Source: QAMH01 sp900556425
GTDB taxonomy: Bacteria; Actinomycetota; Coriobacteriia; Coriobacteriales; QAMH01
Assembly: GCA_902475535.1 (NCBI GenBank)
Contig: CABRZR010000023.1
Span: 1-18,468, forward strand
Direction of reading: 5' to 3'
Length of the DNA: 18,468 bases
Shown piece by piece: positions 14,374 to 18,468 of the stretch (its first letter is position 1; each line of letters starts with the position of its first letter). The notes under the pieces were generated by a model that worked only from the letters and a program-made list of their open reading frames with translations, was not told the origin of the DNA and searched no databases. Position numbers and translations under genes: made by a program.

Positions 14374-15234
14374 CTACTGCAGATAGAGCTCCCTGAGCCG
14401 TTCGCGCTCGCGATCCCCCACGCCGAGGACCGCCGCGAGATAGGCGTCCATGCCGCCGCATTCCTGCTCGATGGCCTCGAGGGCCGCGTCCAGGTAATCC
14501 ATGTCGGCATAGAAGATGGAATCGACGTCCAGGTCGACGTGCTCGAGCAGGCCATGCCCGGCAAGCGCGTCGAGAATCTCCTCGGCCGCATCGCGCACGA
14601 AGAGGTTGGTCGCGAGATAGTCCGCGCGGATATGGGGCATCGGGACGCCGAGCGCGTACTCGACGAGAACGCTCGCGAGTCCCGCGCGATCCTTGCCCTC
14701 GGTGCAATGCCACAGCGTCGCCCCGCCCTCGGCCGCCAGAAGCGTCTCGAAGAACTCCCGGTAGGCCCGCTTGCCATCCTCGCCGAACAGGCAGGTGACG
14801 TACAAACCGCGGATGGTCTCGTGGGCGTTGCCGCTGAAGCGCTTGAGTGCCGCGAGGTCACCTGCCATGCCGCCCTCGTGCGTGATGCCGACGGCGGCCT
14901 CGGAAAAGACCGGCAGGTCGGCAAAATCAACGCCCTGCATGCGGTCCTGCGGATCGGGGGCACCCTCGCGCTCCTTTGCCGTGCGGAAATCCACGACGCG
15001 CGCAAGCCCGTGACCATCGCGCAGCAGCTCGATGTCCTCGTCCGTGCACTTGTGCAGGTCACCAGAGCGGATGAGTCTGCCCACGGCGATGGCCCTGCCA
15101 TCAGCCGTCGACAACCCGCCCAGGTCTCGCGTGTTGCGCGCTCCGCGCAGCGTCACGTGGCCAAAGTTCTCGAACCCGGGGATTGGCTGGGGAAGCTCAG
15201 GACCACGCTGAACCTTATCCCTCGCATCACTCAT
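14374..15234 (-). CDS. Tyrosine/lipid phosphatase, HCx5R type
   Basis: Protein of 286 residues of the PtpB/LipA-like dual phosphatase group. Catalytic loop HCTEGKDRAG gives His176, nucleophile Cys177 and phosphate-binding Arg183. The general signature GKDR matches enzymes that act on phosphotyrosine and phosphoinositides, such as Mycobacterium PtpB. Upstream are the family stretches GARNTRDLGGLSTADGR, LIRSGDLHKCTDEDIELL and VVDFRTAKERE. There is no signal peptide or membrane helix, so it is cytoplasmic or leaderless-secreted. The ATG at 15234 has GAAGG about ten bases upstream. It is 50 bases from the endonuclease IV homologue on the same strand, probably one transcript. Its 5' region contains the long inverted repeat at 15317-15411. 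Confidence 0.9.
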   Translation of the reverse strand: MSDARDKVQRGPELPQPIPGFENFGHVTLRGARNTRDLGGLSTADGRAIAVGRLIRSGDLHKCTDEDIELLRDGHGLARVVDFRTAKEREGAPDPQDRMQGVDFADLPVFSEAAVGITHEGGMAGDLAALKRFSGNAHETIRGLYVTCLFGEDGKRAYREFFETLLAAEGGATLWHCTEGKDRAGLASVLVEYALGVPMPHIRADYLATNLFVRDAAEEILDALAGHGLLEHVDLDVDSIFYADMDYLDAALEAIEQECGGMDAYLAAVLGVGDRERERLRELYLQ

Positions 15235-15316
15235 ATCAAAACGCCTTCTTTCTCGCTTTCTCGATCACCATCCGAGCAGGCGGAGCGCACGCCAGATTCG
15301 CCAGTCGATTGCACCC

Positions 15317-15411
15317 GAAGCGTCGAAAACGCTCGGCTGCTGCGGAACTCGCGCGCAAGGACAGCGCGCTCAGACAGTCCTCGCAAAACCGCCTCGCGTT
15401 TTCGACGCTTC
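15317..15411. repeat. Long-arm inverted repeat in 214-base gap
   Basis: Perfect 16-base arms, GAAGCGTCGAAAACGC (15317-15332) and GCGTTTTCGACGCTTC (15396-15411), flank a 63-base centre that itself contains two GCGCGC blocks able to pair (about 15355 and 15365). The element lies between the DUF488 gene end and the phosphatase start, both minus strand. It could be a structured leader RNA, a terminator-like spacer or a member of a dispersed repeat family. The minus-strand open frame across it (15231-15476) has no gene-like features. Confidence 0.7.
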
Positions 15412-15448
15412 TGCAATCGGGGCTTCATCTGACATGTGCTCCGCCTGC

Positions 15449-15823
15449 TCATTGTTTCATCTGCTTCTCGAGCCATTCCCTGAGGATGACCGCGTGATTG
15501 ATCTTGGGATCCCGTGCCGCGTAGAGCAGCGTGATGGTGCTATCGCCTGCGTGCGCCGCATCTTCCTCAAGCCGCCGCGCACAGGCGTGTGCCTCATCGC
15601 TTGCGTTGAGCTCGCCAAGGTAGCGCTCTTTGAAGGCATCGAAGTTCTCGGCCTTGTGCCCGAAGGCCTTGCGCGCCGCCGTCGAGGGCGTGAGCTCCTT
15701 GGCCCAGTAATCGTATGGCAAATCGGCTTTGCGTATGCCACGCGGCCAAAGCTTGTCAACGAGCACACGATACCCATCGTCTGCCTCGGGTTTCTCGTAG
15801 ACGCGCTTGATCTTGATATCCAT
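15449..15823 (-). CDS. DUF488 family protein, YeaO-like
   Basis: Protein of 124 residues. Family stretches are KIKRVYEKPEADDGYRVLVD, KLWPRGIRKADLPYDYWAKE, LTPSTAARKAFGH and ITLLYAARDPKINHAVILRE. The biochemical role of this family is not established. Length is normal and the frame intact. The ATG follows GGGGG by five bases. On the same strand the phosphatase lies 214 bases downstream with the long inverted repeat in between, so the two may be separate units. Divergent from the molybdoenzyme, whose promoter lies in the shared 251-base gap. Confidence 0.9.
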   Translation of the reverse strand: MDIKIKRVYEKPEADDGYRVLVDKLWPRGIRKADLPYDYWAKELTPSTAARKAFGHKAENFDAFKERYLGELNASDEAHACARRLEEDAAHAGDSTITLLYAARDPKINHAVILREWLEKQMKQ

Positions 15824-15849
15824 GGCTGCCCCCTTGTCACAAGCCCGCC

Positions 15850-15901
15850 GATTGGCCTCGCATCGTTATCGGACAAGTGCTGGTGATTATGTCCGCCAAT
15901 C
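15850..15901. other. Nested dyad upstream of molybdoenzyme
   Basis: GATTGG (15850-15855) pairs with CCAATC (15896-15901), and CGGACA (15870-15875) pairs with TGTCCG (15890-15895), giving two stacked stems with a 14-base bulge on one side. It lies upstream of the -35 box of the molybdoenzyme promoter and 27 bases before the DUF488 start. It may be a regulator site or a leader structure of the DUF488 transcript; no known motif is recognised. Confidence 0.4.
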
Positions 15902-15915
15902 AAATGCGAAACGTA

Positions 15916-15944
15916 TTGACTTATACAGTCTAACTCAGAATAAT
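15916..15944 (+). promoter_or_regulatory. Molybdoenzyme promoter
   Basis: TTGACT (15916-15921) and AATAAT (15939-15944) are 17 bases apart, each five of six to the sigma-70 consensus, in an AT-rich patch. The start codon at 16075 is about 120 bases downstream of the expected transcription start, so the leader is long. A second TTGACA lies at 15995-16000 but has no good -10 at the right distance. Confidence 0.68.
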
Positions 15945-16074
15945 AAGCACATAACCGAAAACCACCAAATTTCAACCGTTCGCCAAAACTTTTATTGACA
16001 AGAATTGGTTCGAGAGGAGTGAGGACGAGATTACACACACGAGCGTACGCGGAGTTTGCGAGAGAGGAGCTGGA

Positions 16075-18468
16075 ATGACAATGAAGAGCCCAGAGCTTTC
16101 GAGACGAAGCTTCGTCAAGGCGAGTGGATCGCTTGCCCTGCTTGCCGCGGCAGGCGGCGCCGTTTCCACGGCAGATAACCTGTTCGGCGAGGTCGAGCCG
16201 GCGCAAGCCGCAGCCGAAGACAAGATCGTCTGGAGCCAATGCAACGTGAACTGCGGAGGAAGGTGCATCTTCCAATGGCACGTAAAGGACGGCAAGATCG
16301 CCTACATGCTCACCGACGACACGGGAAACGATGACTTCCAGGCCCGTGCCTGTCTGCGCGGACGCGCGATGCGCCAGTGGATCAACCATCCCGACCGCCT
16401 GCAATACCCGATGAAGCGCACGGGACCGCGCGGGACGGGCAAGTTCGAGCGCATCAGCTGGGACGAGGCCATCGACACGATCGCGGACAAACTCAAGTAC
16501 ACGATCGAGACCTACGGCAACGACTCGATCTATATCAACTATGCCACCGGCATGTATTCGGCAACGGGACGCACCACCGAGCGCCTGATGAACTGCCTGG
16601 GTGGCTACCTCCCCATGTACGGCGACTACTCGACAGGCATGCACCAGTACGTGATGCCCTTCATGTACGGCGTGGGCGTCTCGCCCTATGAGAACGTGAG
16701 CGCCTCGTCGGTTGACCAAGCCGGCAAGGCCGACCTCGTCTTGATGTTCGGTAACTCGCCGGCGGACAATCGCATGGGCGGTGCCAACGTGGTCTGGGAC
16801 TACGCGCGCGTGCGCGAGAAAGGCCCCGAGATCATTCACATCGACTACCGCTACAACGAGACGGCCGCCGGCCATCCCGAGGAATGGCTGCCCATTCGCA
16901 CGGGCACGGACGCGGCGCTCGTCGCCGGCGTTGCCCACGAGCTCATCGAGAAGGGCTGGGTCAACCTCGACTTCCTGCACAGGTACTGTCAGGGCTACGA
17001 CGAGGAGACCATGCCCGCATCGGCCAAGGGCCAGAACAAATCGTACTACGACTACATCATGGGAACCGGCTACGACAAGGTCGAGAAGACGCCCGAATGG
17101 GCCGCCGAGATCACGCTCGTCCCCGCCAAGACCATCCGCGAGCTCGCCCGCAAGCTCCACGAGGCCAATAGCGTCTACGTCGTGCAGGGCTGGGGACTGC
17201 AACGCCACAGCAATGGCGAGTCGGCCACGCGCGCGGTGTGCATGCTCGCGCTCCTCACCGGCAACCTCGGTCGCGAGGGCACGAACTCCGGCATGCGCGA
17301 GGCCGAACCGCCAGGAGCACCCGTCGGATCCATCCCGTCTTCCGACGACGACCCCAACGGCGTTCCCGAGAACATGGTCAACGCCAAGATATCATGCTAT
17401 TCGTGGCTCAAGTGCATCGCCGAGGGCTCGGACTTCCAGAAGGAGCTCGACGCGGCTGACGAGCTCGCGCTCTTCATGGGCGCGCAGGACCCCGAGGCAG
17501 CCGCCGCTGCCGCCAAGATCGAGGCGCCGAAGAACGGCATCAAGTTCCTCTGGAACTACGCCGGCAACTGCATCACCAACCAGCACGGTGACGTCAACCG
17601 CGTCTTCGAAACGCTCTCCGACGAGAAGAAATGCGAGTTCATCGTCGTGTGCGACACCTTCATGACGGACTCGGCCAAATACGCCGACATACTGCTCCCC
17701 GACGCCATGCGCGCCGAGCAGCTCAACATGTCGACCAACGGCTACTCCGAGTACTACTGGGGCGTCACCGTCGGCGGCCCGGCGCAGGAGCCTCCCTTCG
17801 AGTGCCGCCCGATCTACGACGTGCACGCCGAGATCGCCGATCGATTCGGCGTGAAGGACAAGTTCACGGCCGGCAAGACCCAGGACGAGTGGGTTCGCTC
17901 CATCTACGAGGAGGGCGCGGCCGAAGATCCCGAGATGCCCACCTGGGACCAGATCCTCGAGCAGGGCGTGTGGAAGCGCGAGCTGCCCACGGCCATCGCC
18001 TTCGAGAAGAACGTCGCCGATCCGGTGGGCAACCCTTGGAAGACGCCATCGGGCAAGATAGAGATCTACTCCGAAGCGCTCGAGAAGATCGCAAGCGAGC
18101 GCGAGCTGTCGGAGGGCCAGGTCATCTCCCCCATCCCCATCTTCGATCCGGGTGTTGAGGGCTACGGCGCGGTCACGAGCGAATATCCGCTCTACATGTC
18201 CGGCTGGCACGACAAGGCGCGCACGCATTCCTCGTTCGGCGCGCTCGAGGTGCTGCGCGACTACAATCGCCATCGCCTGTGGATCAACCCCATCGACGCC
18301 GAGCCCCGCAAGATCAACGATGGCGACATGGTGCGCGTCAAGAGCCCGGCCGGCGAGGTGCAGGTCGAGGCGCATGTCACGTCACGCATCGTCCCGAGCG
18401 TCATCGCCATGCCCCAGGGCTTCTGGCACGAGGCCAACATGGAGGGCGACAAGCTCGATACCGGCGGG
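16075..18468 (+). CDS. Tat-exported DMSO-reductase-family molybdopterin oxidoreductase, 3' cut
   Basis: Catalytic subunit of a bis-MGD molybdoenzyme; 798 codons are open to the window end. Residues 5-47 form a Tat signal: SRRSFVKAS with twin Arg10-Arg11, an Ala/Leu-rich stretch and AQAAAED as a probable cleavage region. Cys56, Cys60, Cys64 and Cys93 (CNVNCGGRC then ARACLRGR) are placed to bind one [4Fe-4S] cluster. GDYSTGMHQY puts Ser186 at the likely molybdenum-ligand position, as in DmsA-type enzymes. From about residue 700 the C-terminal cofactor-binding barrel starts (YPLYMSGWHDKARTHS, PQGFWHE). The enzyme would act outside the membrane and take electrons from an iron-sulfur/membrane partner expected just downstream. 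Coriobacteria carry many paralogues of varied substrate (sulfoxides, dopamine, drugs), so the substrate is open. The ATG at 16075 follows GAGAGGAG; an ATG two codons later is possible. Confidence 0.94.
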   Translation, partial: MTMKSPELSRRSFVKASGSLALLAAAGGAVSTADNLFGEVEPAQAAAEDKIVWSQCNVNCGGRCIFQWHVKDGKIAYMLTDDTGNDDFQARACLRGRAMRQWINHPDRLQYPMKRTGPRGTGKFERISWDEAIDTIADKLKYTIETYGNDSIYINYATGMYSATGRTTERLMNCLGGYLPMYGDYSTGMHQYVMPFMYGVGVSPYENVSASSVDQAGKADLVLMFGNSPADNRMGGANVVWDYARVREKGPEIIHIDYRYNETAAGHPEEWLPIRTGTDAALVAGVAHELIEKGWVNLDFLHRYCQGYDEETMPASAKGQNKSYYDYIMGTGYDKVEKTPEWAAEITLVPAKTIRELARKLHEANSVYVVQGWGLQRHSNGESATRAVCMLALLTGNLGREGTNSGMREAEPPGAPVGSIPSSDDDPNGVPENMVNAKISCYSWLKCIAEGSDFQKELDAADELALFMGAQDPEAAAAAAKIEAPKNGIKFLWNYAGNCITNQHGDVNRVFETLSDEKKCEFIVVCDTFMTDSAKYADILLPDAMRAEQLNMSTNGYSEYYWGVTVGGPAQEPPFECRPIYDVHAEIADRFGVKDKFTAGKTQDEWVRSIYEEGAAEDPEMPTWDQILEQGVWKRELPTAIAFEKNVADPVGNPWKTPSGKIEIYSEALEKIASERELSEGQVISPIPIFDPGVEGYGAVTSEYPLYMSGWHDKARTHSSFGALEVLRDYNRHRLWINPIDAEPRKINDGDMVRVKSPAGEVQVEAHVTSRIVPSVIAMPQGFWHEANMEGDKLDTGG

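Noticed and set aside
15231..15476. 81-codon minus-strand open frame over the long inverted repeat.
   Set aside because: It is produced by the repeat, overlaps both neighbouring genes' ends, and has Arg/Ser-rich low-information content.
15457..17208. 583-codon minus-strand open frame over the DUF488 gene, the gap and the molybdoenzyme.
   Set aside because: Antisense to the molybdoenzyme and in another frame of the DUF488 gene; composition is shadow-like and no start or ribosome site fits.
17392..18375. 327-codon minus-strand open frame opposite the molybdoenzyme 3' part.
   Set aside because: Mirror of a strongly coding GC-rich sequence; residues are dominated by Ala, Val, Arg, Asp and Leu without motifs.
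1..18468. CRISPR arrays, tRNA or rRNA genes, insertion sequences, phage or integrase genes.
   Set aside because: No regularly spaced direct repeats, cloverleaf-like segment, transposase motif or att-like duplication was seen on reading both strands; a covariance search was not possible.

Overview
The window reads as chromosomal DNA of a high-GC, anaerobic or facultative actinobacterium, most likely a member of the Coriobacteriia (Eggerthella/Slackia/Adlercreutzia-like). I infer this from the GC-rich coding sequence, a Tat-exported DMSO-reductase-family molybdoenzyme, protein family types common in that group, and small dispersed palindromes. No rRNA or marker gene confirms it.

Layout. (1) 123-4819, plus strand: a sensory ABC-transporter module made of an intramembrane-sensing histidine kinase, an ATP-binding subunit broken by a frameshifting internal deletion, and a large two-domain FtsX/MacB permease. 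(2) 4820-6491: dispersed repeats, a minus-strand XRE regulator fused to a membrane domain, and a minus-strand three-helix PQ-loop/SemiSWEET-like protein. (3) 6540-9061, plus strand: an AT-rich regulatory patch, a LysR regulator directly abutting an acyltransferase-3 membrane enzyme, then a small thioredoxin. (4) 9087-11814, minus strand: a RelB/DinJ antitoxin with a good promoter and two inverted repeats, followed by an overlapping internally deleted YoeB-like toxin; then a WalJ-like metallo-hydrolase, a nitroreductase-like protein, a polyamine-type GNAT acetyltransferase and a TfoX N-terminal-domain protein. (5) 11910-13509, plus strand: an RNA 2',3'-cyclic phosphodiesterase (ThpR/LigT) and a ferrochelatase. 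(6) 13487-15823, minus strand: an endonuclease IV homologue that has lost four of nine metal ligands and overlaps the ferrochelatase tail to tail, an HCx5R protein tyrosine/lipid phosphatase, and a DUF488/YeaO protein. (7) 15850-18468, plus strand: a structured, promoter-bearing leader and the first 798 codons of a molybdopterin oxidoreductase that runs off the window.

Most of the window is ordinary housekeeping or accessory metabolism. The points that stand out are decaying or re-purposed genes (the YoeB remnant beside an intact antitoxin, the endonuclease IV homologue with a half-dismantled active site, the ATPase with a deletion) and at least three kinds of dispersed palindromic repeat, two of which occur twice within 18 kb at gene ends. 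I saw no CRISPR array, tRNA, rRNA, insertion sequence or phage. No stretch longer than about 250 bases lacks a gene.
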